DNA of 61,743 bases from CAYFSS01 sp964345975 (GCA_964345975.1 CAYFSS010000010.1:1-61743), one strand, 5' to 3'; numbered from the stretch's first letter, positions 23,688 to 33,693 are shown. Notes: generated by a model not told the origin, from the letters alone. Program-made: numbers and translations.

Positions 23688-26223
23688 TCCCAAACATCGG
23701 GTGCGTCGTCGCCCCGGACAACGCGATGAGGTGCGGAGGGGATTGCTGATTGCTTTGGCATTCTTTTTGATTCTCGCCGCAGCCAATATTTTGAAACTCT
23801 TCGATACCTCTGTCTTGAGGCATCGAGAGATTTCGGAGCGTGCAGCTTCGCAACACATGCGTCGAAGCGTGACTTATCCCATGCGAGGCAATATCGTCGA
23901 CAGTCAAGGAAAGATCCTTGCCACAACGACGTATGTTTATACGATCGGTATAACGCCGGCGGATGTTCGTTCCAGAACCGAGAAGGTGACGAAGGAAGAG
24001 ATCACGGAGTATATCGCTACGTTGCTCGACCTCGATGTTGCGGAAACCGCTACGAACATGAATAGGGTTCAGCAACCTTATGTTCAATTGAAGAAGAATG
24101 TCGATCGAGACACCAAAGAGAAGCTCGATGACTACCTCAGTGAGCACGCCATCGGTGGCTTCGCCATTGATCCCGTGATGCAACGCTATTACCCCGAGAA
24201 GAACTTTGCCAGCGGTGTCATAGGGTTTACGAATCGGATCGAAGATAACATTCAGGGCATCATGGGACTCGAACGCTCCTACGATAGAGAGCTTACGGGA
24301 CAGCCCGGGTATCGTTATGCTGAAGTCGATAACTACTTAGGCACCAGACTCCCCAATACCGAGGCGGTTGAAGTTCCGGCTGTTGACGGTAACCACTTAA
24401 AGATCAATATCAACAGTAAGATCCAGAATGTAGCCCAGGAAGTTGTCGATGCCTTGGCCATTGGCTTCGAGGCGAAGAAGGGCGTATTTGCTGTCGTCAT
24501 GGATGCCAAGACAGGCGCTGTTTGGGCAATGGCCGATAGTCGCAGCTTCGATCTCAACAATCCTGCGGGACCTCCGCCCGGAATTCATCCTGATGACTGG
24601 AATCCGGTTGAGAATCAAGAACATATCAATCATCTAACCTCCAATGTCTGGGTCAATCAATCGACGATGTTCCCCTATGAGCCGGGTTCGAGTTTCAAGC
24701 CGCTTACGGCTTCGATAGGACTCGATGAGGGCAAAGTGGATCTGGAGGAATACTTCTCCGATGAGCCGATGTGGGTTGGTGACTGGACTGAATATCCTAT
24801 TTCATGCTGGTCACAAGAATACGACTGGAATCACGGCTCAGTGAACTTGGAAGAGGCTTTGATGTATTCATGCAACCCGCCGTTCGTGCGGATTGCGCAA
24901 CGGATCGGAGTCACTAAGTTTTACGATTACATCAATCTCATGGGTATGAATGAGCGGACCGGGATTGATCTTCCTGCCGAATCTGTTGGCTTGGTCCACT
25001 CGGAACCCAATATCGTCGATATGGCGACCTTGGCTTTCGGCGAGCAGTCCACGATCACAGGCATCCGTCAGGCACAGCTCTATGCTGCGTTAGCCAATGA
25101 AGGAAGACTCATGACGCCACGCATAGCCGATTCGCTCCTCGATAACGACGGCAACGTTGTGCGTCAATTCAAGCCGGAAGTCCAACGCCGTATTTATTCT
25201 GCTGAGACAACGCGTCTCGTATTGGAACGAATGGTTGTCGGTACCCACATCGGCGGGGTTGCCCCTCACATTTATTTCCCGGGGCATGCAACCGCCGGTA
25301 AGACGGGAACGTCGCTGGCGCCATACGGAACCGAGGAAAATGCTTCGTCCTTCTCGGTGGGAGCCATCGTCCCTTATGACGATCCTAAGTTTGTCGTCAT
25401 GATGAGTCTCCAAGTCCCGCGGGACAATGAAAACTCGCACGCTCTCCAGCAAGGTAGTCGCTATATCACACGCAAGGTTATGGAAGAGATGAAGTTTGAT
25501 CCGCATTGGATCGAATATGATTGGGTGCATGCGTGGGATCAAGAAATCATCCCTTCCTATAACTACAATTACACATTCTTCGAAGCCTTAGTCGATGCGA
25601 CCACAAATCGTAGCGTACAAGTCCGTTTTCCAAAGGGGATCCGTGGTGATGACCTTGTAACGCAAATGTGGCCACCGGGAGGTTCTGTCCTGAACGCCGA
25701 CGGCTTTATCTTCTTAGGGACCGAAGATCATCCTTTACCGGAGAACTTAACCGCCCCAACGCAAGTCCCCGATTTCCAAGGCTTGGGCCTCTTTGAGATG
25801 CGTAAGCTCGCCGACGAAGCTCAGATCAATGTGAACTATTCAGGGTTCAACCCCAGCGGGCAGGTTGTCTACCAATCCGTAAATCCGGGTACTGAAGTTT
25901 CAAAATGGTCTGTTGTTTCGCTTGCTTTCAGCGATGAAACCCCTGCCGATAGAGAAATCATCGAGTACCAGAAACGCGAAGACAGTTCGACGATTGAGGA
26001 TTTGCCCATGACTCAGCCGCCTGCAGGTGAGAGTCCTACGTTCACTCCCGAGAATGTCGCAGATACGGATACGCAAGAAGTGCCACAGGTACCGGCCGAG
26101 ACCGTGCCGTTTAACCCCGATGCGCTCCCTGAATATTCACAGGAAAGCACGGACGGGATGATTCCGGCCGGAGGTAATGTGCCTGAAACTCCTGCTGAAA
26201 CTGAAGAACAGGTAGGTGGTTAG
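23680..26223 (+). CDS. ftsI: Class B penicillin-binding protein (FtsI/SpoVD type) with PASTA domain
   Basis: This is the septal transpeptidase that cross-links peptidoglycan. One membrane anchor lies near residues 25-45, then the dimerisation domain. The transpeptidase domain has SSFK (Ser337), SCN (Ser397) and KTG (541-543). The C-terminal part has a PASTA-like repeat (VPDFQGLGLFEMRKLA and VYQSVNPGTEV), followed by a Pro/Glu/Thr tail of about 90 residues. The total is 847 residues. ATG 23680 overlaps the ftsL stop by 8 bases; an upstream in-frame TTG is less likely. SCN in place of SSN or STN is tolerated in the family. Confidence 0.94.
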   Translation: MNDPKHRVRRRPGQRDEVRRGLLIALAFFLILAAANILKLFDTSVLRHREISERAASQHMRRSVTYPMRGNIVDSQGKILATTTYVYTIGITPADVRSRTEKVTKEEITEYIATLLDLDVAETATNMNRVQQPYVQLKKNVDRDTKEKLDDYLSEHAIGGFAIDPVMQRYYPEKNFASGVIGFTNRIEDNIQGIMGLERSYDRELTGQPGYRYAEVDNYLGTRLPNTEAVEVPAVDGNHLKININSKIQNVAQEVVDALAIGFEAKKGVFAVVMDAKTGAVWAMADSRSFDLNNPAGPPPGIHPDDWNPVENQEHINHLTSNVWVNQSTMFPYEPGSSFKPLTASIGLDEGKVDLEEYFSDEPMWVGDWTEYPISCWSQEYDWNHGSVNLEEALMYSCNPPFVRIAQRIGVTKFYDYINLMGMNERTGIDLPAESVGLVHSEPNIVDMATLAFGEQSTITGIRQAQLYAALANEGRLMTPRIADSLLDNDGNVVRQFKPEVQRRIYSAETTRLVLERMVVGTHIGGVAPHIYFPGHATAGKTGTSLAPYGTEENASSFSVGAIVPYDDPKFVVMMSLQVPRDNENSHALQQGSRYITRKVMEEMKFDPHWIEYDWVHAWDQEIIPSYNYNYTFFEALVDATTNRSVQVRFPKGIRGDDLVTQMWPPGGSVLNADGFIFLGTEDHPLPENLTAPTQVPDFQGLGLFEMRKLADEAQINVNYSGFNPSGQVVYQSVNPGTEVSKWSVVSLAFSDETPADREIIEYQKREDSSTIEDLPMTQPPAGESPTFTPENVADTDTQEVPQVPAETVPFNPDALPEYSQESTDGMIPAGGNVPETPAETEEQVGG

Positions 26224-26225
26224 TG

Positions 26226-27683
26226 ATGTCGGATCTTTCATCTCTCAGCTGGGAAGCGATTCTCACAGCTCCGAGCATCTTGGACATAATCGGTGAAGCC
26301 ACGGGAGCTTTGCGTATTTCGACCGATACGCGAGAAGACCTGGAAAACGCTATGTTTGTGCCGTTGAAAGGTGAGACGTTCGATGGTGAAAATTTCATGC
26401 GTCAAGCTTTTGATGCCGGCGCCAGAGTTTTTGCGTACACAAGAGATTCATCGCTAAACGAGTTGCGAGATTATTCTGAAGAGTCGGCGGTCTATATCAA
26501 AGTGACGGATGGTCTATCCTTCTTGCTGGACCTTGCTAACATCGCCCGAAATGAACACTCGTTTGAAGTGATCGGGGTGACGGGAAGTGTCGGGAAGACC
26601 TCTTGCCGCAATTGGATCATGGCAGGCTTGGGTCAAACAATGACTGTGTCAGGGACAAAAGCCAACCTCAACAATCCTATTGGTGTTTCCCAGTCGATCT
26701 TTGCTTTGGATCCGGAAGCCCGAGTCGCGGTCTTAGAATTAGCCATGGACCATGCAGGTGAAATTTCTCTGAGCTCCAGAGCAGCTGAACCTGACCGTGC
26801 AGTCATCACCAATATTGGAACCTCACATCTGGCGCATTTCGACAGCCGTGAAGATCTTCTCCAAGCAAAGCTCGAGATCCTGGAAGGCATGTCTGACGAT
26901 GCACCGCTTCATCTCCGCTGGGATGAAGACTTGCTGAGTCAATGGGTCTTGGAGCATGAGGATCAATGGCACCGCATTAGACTCTATGCAGGTCGTAATT
27001 ACGACGTCGAACAACTGCCGGCTCTACCGATATGCTTGGCGTACTATGAGAGTTCGAACCTGGTATTCAAGTTTTATCGTGACCGGGCCTTGATGAAAGA
27101 GATCAAACTCGAAACTCGTGAGGTGGAGCCACATCATCTCGCCCATCTTGCGGTCACGGCACAAATCATGGCAGAACTCGATATTGAGGTAGAAGCGTCC
27201 GTTCTGAGATCAACGCTCAGTACCTACAGGAATGAACCGGGTCGTTTGGCGAGACATCAAATCGGCAGCTATCTGATCATCGATGACGCTTACAATGCCA
27301 GCCCCGAATCTATGGAAGCAGCCTTCGAGAGTCTGCAATATCATGGCGTTACGGAGGCTGTAGCTTGTATCGCTTCTGTCAATGAATTGGGGCCGGCAGC
27401 TTCGTTCTTCCATGAACGCATCGGTGAGGCATTGACCGAGTCCGGCGTTTTCCGGTTGGTCTTCCTCCTAGGTCCCCATAGTGACGATATTCACCGTGGA
27501 ATTCAGAAAATACAAGAATCTTATCCTGATTCCATGGAGGTAATTCTTTGTGAGGGCTTGGACGACATGTTTGAAGCTCTCCGAACTCGCCTTAAAGAAG
27601 GCGATACGATTCTTCTCAAAGGATCGAACAGTTATCGACTCGGTACTTTGCGTGCCATGTTTGAAGAGGCAATCCATGACTGA
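26226..27683 (+). CDS. murF: UDP-MurNAc-tripeptide--D-Ala-D-Ala ligase MurF
   Basis: The 485-residue Mur ligase adds D-Ala-D-Ala to the UDP-MurNAc tripeptide using ATP. The N-terminal uridine-binding domain has ISTDTR. The ATP loop is GVTGSVGKTS near residues 117-126, followed by NLNNPIGVS, typical of MurF. The C-terminal domain has IDDAYNASPESM, the ADP-contact region characteristic of MurF. ATG 26226 lies 2 bases after the ftsI stop; a GTG one codon earlier is possible. It is the only Mur ligase in the cluster. Confidence 0.95.
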   Translation: MSDLSSLSWEAILTAPSILDIIGEATGALRISTDTREDLENAMFVPLKGETFDGENFMRQAFDAGARVFAYTRDSSLNELRDYSEESAVYIKVTDGLSFLLDLANIARNEHSFEVIGVTGSVGKTSCRNWIMAGLGQTMTVSGTKANLNNPIGVSQSIFALDPEARVAVLELAMDHAGEISLSSRAAEPDRAVITNIGTSHLAHFDSREDLLQAKLEILEGMSDDAPLHLRWDEDLLSQWVLEHEDQWHRIRLYAGRNYDVEQLPALPICLAYYESSNLVFKFYRDRALMKEIKLETREVEPHHLAHLAVTAQIMAELDIEVEASVLRSTLSTYRNEPGRLARHQIGSYLIIDDAYNASPESMEAAFESLQYHGVTEAVACIASVNELGPAASFFHERIGEALTESGVFRLVFLLGPHSDDIHRGIQKIQESYPDSMEVILCEGLDDMFEALRTRLKEGDTILLKGSNSYRLGTLRAMFEEAIHD

Positions 27684-28680
27684 TGTAATTTATGCCCTAT
27701 CAGCCTTGATCTTGGGTCTTGCGGTTGGTAAACCATGGATTCGCCGGATGCAAGAAGAGAAATTAGGCCAAACGGTCAGAGATGACGGCCCACAGTCTCA
27801 TTTGAAGAAGACCGGGACCCCCACCTTGGGAGGTTTCATCTTCCTTGCTCCGACCTTCATCTTGGCGATTGTAATTGCCATCGTCAGTGGAAGTTTACGC
27901 CATCTGCCCCTCCTGGTCCTTGTCGGAGGCGCTGCCGCTATCGGTTATAGAGACGATAGGATTAAAATTGCCGGTGATCCTGAAGGACTAAGTGTCCGCG
28001 CCAAGAGCCTTGCCTTGAGTGGACTCTTGGCGGCGTTCGTCATCTATATCGTATTCCTTAGACCGGAGCCGTTGGCGCTGGGATTACCTTGGCTGGGATG
28101 GATTGAAATCGCAGGGATATGGCGTGCCGTCTACGCTCTCTTTGCTTTCTTCTTCCTCTATGCCTGCATCAATGCCGTAAATATTACGGATGGAGTGGAC
28201 GGGCTTGCCGGGAGTGTGACGAGTGTTGTCTTACTTGCGTTAGTCCTTGGCCTCGCAATCTATAGGATGCCTTTCATGGCTGCGACTCAAGTTATTCCGG
28301 TGAGAGGACTCTTATCGGCGTTGTTAGGCGCGGTCTTGGCTTTTGTGTTTTATAACCGACATCCAGCCAAGATCTTCATGGGGGACTTTGGTTCTTTGGC
28401 CCTTGGAGCCTTCGTTTCCGGAACCCTCTTGCTCATGGGTCTGCCCTTTGCATTCTTGACCTTGGGTGTGATCTACTGGGTAGAGATCGGCTCTGTTTTG
28501 GTTCAGATGATGTACTTCCGTCACACCGGCGGTAAGCGTATATTCCGGATGTCACCGATCCATCATCATTTTGAACTTGGGGGTTGGTCTGAGCGCAAGG
28601 TGGTGCTCACCTTCTCGTTCATTACTGTCTTAGGTGCTGCTGTGACGTGGCTCCTCTTTGCATCTTTGCTGACGGTTTAG
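27676..28680 (+). CDS. mraY: Phospho-N-acetylmuramoyl-pentapeptide transferase MraY
   Basis: The 334-residue polytopic membrane enzyme transfers phospho-MurNAc-pentapeptide to undecaprenyl phosphate, forming lipid I. Motifs are KKTGTPTLGG, the catalytic Asp-rich loop INAVNITDGVDGLAG, FMGDFGSLALG, and the HHH motif in SPIHHHFELGG. It begins at ATG 27676, overlapping the murF stop by 8 bases with GAAGAGG upstream; longer in-frame extensions inside murF are not supported. Confidence 0.95.
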   Translation: MTDVIYALSALILGLAVGKPWIRRMQEEKLGQTVRDDGPQSHLKKTGTPTLGGFIFLAPTFILAIVIAIVSGSLRHLPLLVLVGGAAAIGYRDDRIKIAGDPEGLSVRAKSLALSGLLAAFVIYIVFLRPEPLALGLPWLGWIEIAGIWRAVYALFAFFFLYACINAVNITDGVDGLAGSVTSVVLLALVLGLAIYRMPFMAATQVIPVRGLLSALLGAVLAFVFYNRHPAKIFMGDFGSLALGAFVSGTLLLMGLPFAFLTLGVIYWVEIGSVLVQMMYFRHTGGKRIFRMSPIHHHFELGGWSERKVVLTFSFITVLGAAVTWLLFASLLTV

Positions 28681-28693
28681 CCTGCTTATCCGT

Positions 28694-28765
28694 CTAGCTT
28701 GCCTAGCTTATTTAGCCCGTTTAGCCCGTTTAGTCCGTTTAGCCCGTTTAGTCCGTTTAGTCTAC
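28694..28765 (+). repeat. 9-bp tandem repeat between mraY and ftsW
   Basis: Five exact-phase copies of TTAG[C/T]CCGT occupy 28712-28756. They are flanked by degenerate copies (CTAGCTTGC, CTAGCTTAT before; TTAGTCTAC after). C/T variation alternates among copies. The array lies in the only large gap of the dcw operon and may alter ftsW expression by spacing or structure. Confidence 0.85.
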
Positions 28766-28810
28766 CTCGCTTGATCTGTCAGATTTGCCAAACGTCCGAC
28801 CGGAGGTTTT

Positions 28811-30253
28811 ATGCCACAACTACATGAGCCGCAAAATAACTCAGTTGAAAGTCCTTCAGGTACTAGACCACAAAGGCTAGTTGGGGATGCCAGGACTGCA
28901 AACCGCCCGATCCCTCGGGCGAGCGATGCGAAGCGCCCGAAGCGCAATCGTTTCTTACCTCGTTGGGGTGGCGCTAAACCACGTTTACCGAGAGATCTAC
29001 CCCGTCGTACCCGTGAGCGCCAGGAGAAAAGAAGCCTTCACTGGGGTCTCATTTTAATCCTCGTTGTGACCATCTGTTTCGGCCTCATTATGCTCTACAG
29101 TGCCAGCATGACCCGTTCCTTGACGGAAGTCGGCAATACGACGTCTTACATCAGTCGCCAGATTACCGTCACCCTGGTCGGTGTCGTCATAGCGTATTTC
29201 ATCACACGCATTGATCTTGAACTCTTCAACAAACGTTCCTTTGTCCTCATCTTCTGGTTGGTGACGATGGTTTTTCTGCTTGCAACGCTGTTCCCGCAGC
29301 TTGGTGGGATCGAGAAGAACGGTCACCGGCGTTGGTGGGGTTTCGGTGAGAATTTGAGTTTCCAACCCTCCGAGATTGCTAAGATCGGTGTTGTCTATAT
29401 CCTCGCGGCGTATTACTCAACCCTTCAAAAGAAGCGTGAGGCTGGCGAACTCGTCAGCAAAACGCCTGCAAAACAGAAGTGGTTCGATGGCTTCCTCGAA
29501 GTCTTCTTGCCCTTCATCATCTTCGGCATATGGTGGCTTCCGATCTTCTTCCAATCCCATATTTCGGTCATCATCATCATGGTCGCCTTGCTAGGCCTCC
29601 TCATGATTTCATCGGGTGTTTCTTTCAAGAGCCTTCTCACGGGCGGGAGCATGTTGCTCGTCCTGGGCTTGGCAGGCATTTTGCTCCTCAGTGCTCTGAG
29701 ACCTGTCTTGGGTGATCAGTTCGGTTCCCGCTGGGATCACCTCCAGCAACGCATCATGATCTTCACCGAGTCGGATGACGCGGACAAGGATGACACATGG
29801 CAGCGTGACCAAGCCGAACTGGCCATCGGTTCAGGCGGTCTCTTGGGTCAGGGCATCGGTCAAGGGAAGCAAAAATACAATTACTTGCCGGAAGGACATA
29901 ACGACTATATTTTCTCGAACATCGTAGAGGAGGTGGGCTTCTTAGGCGGCCTCCTTGTGATCGTTCTCTTCGTGCTCTTCCTAGTGGTCGGGATGCGAAT
30001 TGCTTCGCAAGCCCCGTCTTTGTATCTCTATGTACTGGCGATTGGAGCGACCTATATCATTGCGCTCCAAGCCTTCTTGAGTATAGGGGTCAATGTCGAG
30101 ACCGTTATTCCGACGGGAATTTCTTTGCCCTTCTTCAGCTATGGGGGTTCGGGTAATCTCTTCTTCCTCATCGCGGTCGGCATCTTGCTCAATGTCTCCC
30201 GTCAACGCACGACGCGTAAGACGGTTCTCAGCCTGCAGCGAGGTGTCTCATGA
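28811..30253 (+). CDS. ftsW: Lipid II polymerase FtsW (SEDS family)
   Basis: The SEDS glycosyltransferase polymerises lipid II at the septum together with FtsI. It has 480 residues. The first 75 are a Pro/Arg-rich cytoplasmic extension, then about ten membrane segments. Conserved elements are YSASM in the first segment, RRWWGFG with FQPSEIAKIG, QAELAIGSGGLLGQGIGQG, the catalytic-region Glu in PEGHNDYIFS, and PTGISLPFFSYGGSGN. The ribosome site CGGAGG lies 8 bases before the ATG. It overlaps murG by 4 bases. Confidence 0.95.
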   Translation: MPQLHEPQNNSVESPSGTRPQRLVGDARTANRPIPRASDAKRPKRNRFLPRWGGAKPRLPRDLPRRTRERQEKRSLHWGLILILVVTICFGLIMLYSASMTRSLTEVGNTTSYISRQITVTLVGVVIAYFITRIDLELFNKRSFVLIFWLVTMVFLLATLFPQLGGIEKNGHRRWWGFGENLSFQPSEIAKIGVVYILAAYYSTLQKKREAGELVSKTPAKQKWFDGFLEVFLPFIIFGIWWLPIFFQSHISVIIIMVALLGLLMISSGVSFKSLLTGGSMLLVLGLAGILLLSALRPVLGDQFGSRWDHLQQRIMIFTESDDADKDDTWQRDQAELAIGSGGLLGQGIGQGKQKYNYLPEGHNDYIFSNIVEEVGFLGGLLVIVLFVLFLVVGMRIASQAPSLYLYVLAIGATYIIALQAFLSIGVNVETVIPTGISLPFFSYGGSGNLFFLIAVGILLNVSRQRTTRKTVLSLQRGVS

Positions 30254-31362
30254 CACGTATTGCTTTTGTTAGCGGTGGGACAGCGGGACACATCAATCCT
30301 GCGTTAGCCATCGCGGAAATCTTAGAGCGTCAGGATCCAAGCGTCTCCATTCTCTTTCTGGGACGTGCTAATTCCATGGAGGAGCGGCTCCTTGAGCGGA
30401 CGCATTATCCCTTCAAAAGCATCCCCGCTTCACCTTTATATTTCAGACCTAAAGCTCTCTTTCGCCTCTTCCGTGACCTGATCAAAGGCAAGCGCGAGGC
30501 GACGAAGATCTTGCAGGAGTTTGACGCCGATGTTGTCTTTGCCACCGGGGGTTTCGTGAGTGCACCGGTCTTGGCAGCAGCAAATAAACTTGGAATTCCT
30601 GTCGTCATCCATGAGGCCAATGCCTTTGCCGGCCGTGTGAATCGTTATCTAGGAGCGAGAGCTTCGACGGTCTGCATTAGCTATGAGGAAACACGCGATG
30701 CCTTCGCCAAGGCAGATCGGGTCGTCCTGACGGGCAATCCTGTCCGGACAGATTTTATCGAAGTCGATATCGAAAGTGCCAAACAAGAACTCCATGCCAC
30801 AGATCCTCGCCAAATCGTTTTGATCAGCGGGGGTTCTCAAGGTGCGCAGTCCATTTGTGAAGCCAGCATCGATATGGCGCGTCTCATCAATGAAAAGCCT
30901 GAAGCCAAGGATGTTCGTTTTGTGCTTTCGACCGGGCGAGGTCAATACGAGACCTATCTAGCCAAAGCACAAGGCTTGGACCATGTCTTGGAGATCAAAG
31001 ATTTCATCTATGACATGCACAAGTGGATGGCCGGTTCAGATCTTTTAGTCAGTAGAGCAGGTGCGATCTCGAGCTCGGAAACGGCGATGCTCGGTAGACC
31101 TTCCATCATGGTGCCGTATCCCTTTGCAGCGGAAGACCATCAGACGATGAATGCGCAGGCTTTTGTAAATGTAGGAGCAGCTGTTCTTATCCCGGACGAT
31201 GAGCTGACAGGAGAAAGGCTCTACAAGGAAGTTTCAAAGCTTCTAGAGGATCCGGTTGAACTTGATGCCATGGGACGAGCCGCGAAGGTGTTAGCCCGGG
31301 AAGACGCTGCGGACTTGATCGCGGAGGAAGTCTGGCGCTTGGCAAGGAATCCACATGAATAA
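30250..31362 (+). CDS. murG: UDP-GlcNAc--undecaprenyl-pyrophosphoryl-MurNAc-pentapeptide transferase MurG
   Basis: This peripheral membrane glycosyltransferase (370 residues) adds GlcNAc to lipid I to give lipid II. Motifs are GGTAGHINPALAIAE at the N-terminus, ATGGFVSAPV, HEANAFAGRVNRYL, GGSQGAQS, and SRAGAISSSETAMLGRPSI with the donor-binding site. The ATG overlaps the ftsW stop (ATGA), and the gene overlaps ftsQ by 8 bases at its end. Confidence 0.96.
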   Translation: MTRIAFVSGGTAGHINPALAIAEILERQDPSVSILFLGRANSMEERLLERTHYPFKSIPASPLYFRPKALFRLFRDLIKGKREATKILQEFDADVVFATGGFVSAPVLAAANKLGIPVVIHEANAFAGRVNRYLGARASTVCISYEETRDAFAKADRVVLTGNPVRTDFIEVDIESAKQELHATDPRQIVLISGGSQGAQSICEASIDMARLINEKPEAKDVRFVLSTGRGQYETYLAKAQGLDHVLEIKDFIYDMHKWMAGSDLLVSRAGAISSSETAMLGRPSIMVPYPFAAEDHQTMNAQAFVNVGAAVLIPDDELTGERLYKEVSKLLEDPVELDAMGRAAKVLAREDAADLIAEEVWRLARNPHE

Positions 31363-33106
31363 AGAGAATCCGAACCGCGAACCCCGGGATGATGCAAAGA
31401 TCGAAGATTGGAAGATCGAGCTTTCCGAAGACGATGAGCAAGCGGCAATTGAGATTGCGGATGATGTGACAGAGGTCGAAGCGGTAAACGAAGAGCCTGC
31501 GTCTGAGGAAAACGCTGCTGATTTGGGAAATGACGTCCCGGTCGAAGACGATGAAACTGAACCGGAAGATTCAAGCTTAGCTGAAGTAGACGTTGAAAGA
31601 GTTGCCATAACGAGTCATGAGCCGGCTGCAGTAGAAGAAGAGACGGCTGACTCGGGAGAGAATGAAGAGCCTATAGAGGTTTCCCCCGAGGATGAAGCCG
31701 ATTCAGCGACGGAAGATCCAACAGAAGGCGATGCTTCGAACGACGAAGTTTCAGATGAAGAAGCTTCAAATGAAGAGGCTTCAGATCAAGAAGCTTCAGA
31801 TCAAGATCCCGAGGTCATCACCCAACGCATCATTGAAGAACTCGAAGCCATCGGTATTCGCCAGATTCCGGATGAAGCGATGGTCTTTGAAGCCAAAGCC
31901 CTCAAAGCACCTGATGTGGAGTTACCGGAAGATGCAGAAGACCTCGAAGCGCTGAAGCGTACGCGAGAAGAAGCTGAACGAGAGAAGGCTGAGAAACGGG
32001 CAAAGATCACGTATACGTACCGCCAAGAGCCTTCGGATGTTGCTACGAGTCAGGCCAGTGTTGAACGGCAAGAGCCTTACCTTCGCACAAGGCGCATCGT
32101 CCAGGTCGTTGTCCTTTTCTTGATCGGTATCATGATCACGCTTGTTGCTCTGTTGCCGGAGTTTTATTTGGAAACGCTCTATATCAAGGGAAATCAACTT
32201 CTAAGCGATAAAGAAATTCTGGAGCTTGCGGACCTTGAGAGTGGAAAGCACCTTCTATCCTACGTCAACGGCGATATCTTCCAGATCTTGACGGGGCGAA
32301 ACTCTAATATGGAGGCTCGCTTTAAAAAGGAGTATTCTCTCATCTCAGATGTTCGTTGCCATGTGAGTTTTCCTTCCGGTTTCGTCGTCGATATCCGCGA
32401 ACATCAACCGATGGGGGTTTTGTCTGTTCCCAATGGGTATGCCGTTGTCAGTGGGGATGCGCAGGTTTTGGCTTTTCGAGATGATTTGCCTGATATCCAA
32501 GTGCCCCGTATCTCAGGCTTGAGTTTGCAATACTTGGGTCGCGGGAAGCGACTGCGGGAAGAAGACAGTCGTGTCTTGGGTCAAGCGCTTCGTTTCTTGG
32601 ACACGGTTGTGCGAACGGATACGGATGCGGATGATGGTTTCGAATTATTCCCCCGCATCGTGGAAGTTTATGTGGATTCACGTCAGAGGATGGACGTAAG
32701 TTTCGTCTTGCCGAATACGAATCGGATCATGTTGGCGCGCTTCGGTTCGGGAGATGCTCACAGCGACGATATATACTGGCTCCGGCATGTTCTCCAGACG
32801 GATGCCCTTAATGAACAAGGCGAGGGATATGTCGATCTGGTCAGCGGTGAGAAGGTATTTGTTACACCCAATCGACCGACGATATCGGAAACTTATCTGG
32901 AGACTCCTGTGACGACACCCGAGGTCACGAGTCAAGACGGTGAGACTCCTGAAACAGATATCTTCGGGCAGATCATTGAGACGGATCCGGCTTGGATTCC
33001 AACCACAACGACAGAGGCTGAGACGGAAATCACCGATGAATGGGGTTATCCGATTGAAGAAACTGCTGAACAGACGACGGAGACAGGTGGCATAGAAACA
33101 CCTTAG
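31355..33106 (+). CDS. ftsQ: FtsQ/DivIB division protein with long acidic cytoplasmic domain
   Basis: At 583 residues this is about twice the usual size. Residues 1 to about 235 are a very acidic Glu/Asp/Ser region with a near-repeated EEASDQEASD tract. One transmembrane helix lies at about 247-268 (VVVLFLIGIMITLVALLP). The extracytoplasmic POTRA-like part begins with LYIKGNQLLSDKEILELADL, and FPSGFVVDIREHQPMGVL is typical of FtsQ beta domains. A Thr/Glu-rich tail of about 60 residues ends the protein. It belongs to the FtsQLB complex that regulates FtsWI. Its start overlaps the murG stop. Confidence 0.88.
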   Translation: MNKENPNREPRDDAKIEDWKIELSEDDEQAAIEIADDVTEVEAVNEEPASEENAADLGNDVPVEDDETEPEDSSLAEVDVERVAITSHEPAAVEEETADSGENEEPIEVSPEDEADSATEDPTEGDASNDEVSDEEASNEEASDQEASDQDPEVITQRIIEELEAIGIRQIPDEAMVFEAKALKAPDVELPEDAEDLEALKRTREEAEREKAEKRAKITYTYRQEPSDVATSQASVERQEPYLRTRRIVQVVVLFLIGIMITLVALLPEFYLETLYIKGNQLLSDKEILELADLESGKHLLSYVNGDIFQILTGRNSNMEARFKKEYSLISDVRCHVSFPSGFVVDIREHQPMGVLSVPNGYAVVSGDAQVLAFRDDLPDIQVPRISGLSLQYLGRGKRLREEDSRVLGQALRFLDTVVRTDTDADDGFELFPRIVEVYVDSRQRMDVSFVLPNTNRIMLARFGSGDAHSDDIYWLRHVLQTDALNEQGEGYVDLVSGEKVFVTPNRPTISETYLETPVTTPEVTSQDGETPETDIFGQIIETDPAWIPTTTTEAETEITDEWGYPIEETAEQTTETGGIETP

Positions 33107-33116
33107 GAGGAAAGGG

Positions 33117-33530
33117 ATGCTTGGATTATTGGCCCTCATTATTGGGCTCGTCATAGGTCTCTTCTGGCAGATGAATCTTCCGGCGGCTTACTCGGTCTAT
33201 ATGGCACTCTTGATCCTGATCCTCATTGATCGCATTCTCCAAGTCGCCAATGCGACGACGCGAGAAAGTTCAGGGGATTGGATCGATATTCTTTCCGGTG
33301 CTTTAGCGGACTTTGTTCTTGCTGCGTTGCTCACAGCTTTGGGCCAACAATTAGGGGTACCCCTGTATCTTGCGCCGGTCTTTGCTTTAGGCAATAGGAT
33401 TTTTACCCGTTTTCATACGGTTCAACGGAGAATGTTACGTAGCGTTTACAGTGAAGTAGAAGAATTTCGAACGAAAAAGCCTGATCCGGAACAAGTTTTA
33501 GAAAAAGCGCAAGAAGAGTCGGAATCGTGA
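33117..33530 (+). CDS. sbp: Small basic protein Sbp (DUF1290)
   Basis: This 137-residue membrane protein has an N-terminal hairpin of two hydrophobic helices (LLALIIGLVIGLFW and YSVYMALLILILIDRIL), then a third (LAALLTALGQQLGVPLYLAPVFALGNRIF). The pattern and the place between ftsQ and ftsZ match the DUF1290/Sbp family. Its molecular role is not established. The extra charged C-terminus makes it longer and less basic than usual. AGGAGG precedes the ATG at 33117. Confidence 0.85.
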   Translation: MLGLLALIIGLVIGLFWQMNLPAAYSVYMALLILILIDRILQVANATTRESSGDWIDILSGALADFVLAALLTALGQQLGVPLYLAPVFALGNRIFTRFHTVQRRMLRSVYSEVEEFRTKKPDPEQVLEKAQEESES

Positions 33531-33603
33531 TGAAAACACAAGATATTGTGTTTGATAACTAATAAAAGACCACAGGTTGATGATGAAATTCGGATGAACC
33601 GTC

Positions 33604-33632
33604 TTGTTTGAATTGTAATCATCATGTAAAAT
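33604..33632 (+). promoter_or_regulatory. Promoter of ftsZ
   Basis: TTGTTT (33604-33609) and TAAAAT (33627-33632) are spaced by 17 bases, about 60 bases before the likely ftsZ start. It gives ftsZ its own transcription apart from the dcw operon. Confidence 0.6.
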
Positions 33633-33693
33633 GCGAACCAATGTGACATGAAATGTCGCCGGTATGACCCGGGTCATTGAAAGGGGCTTAACT

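Noticed and set aside
28694..28765. CRISPR array
   Set aside because: The 9-bp units are directly contiguous without unique spacers, so this is a simple tandem repeat; the same applies to 20625-20699.
33664..33693. ATG 33664 as the ftsZ start
   Set aside because: No Shine-Dalgarno upstream, whereas TTG 33694 has GAAAGGGG at ideal spacing.
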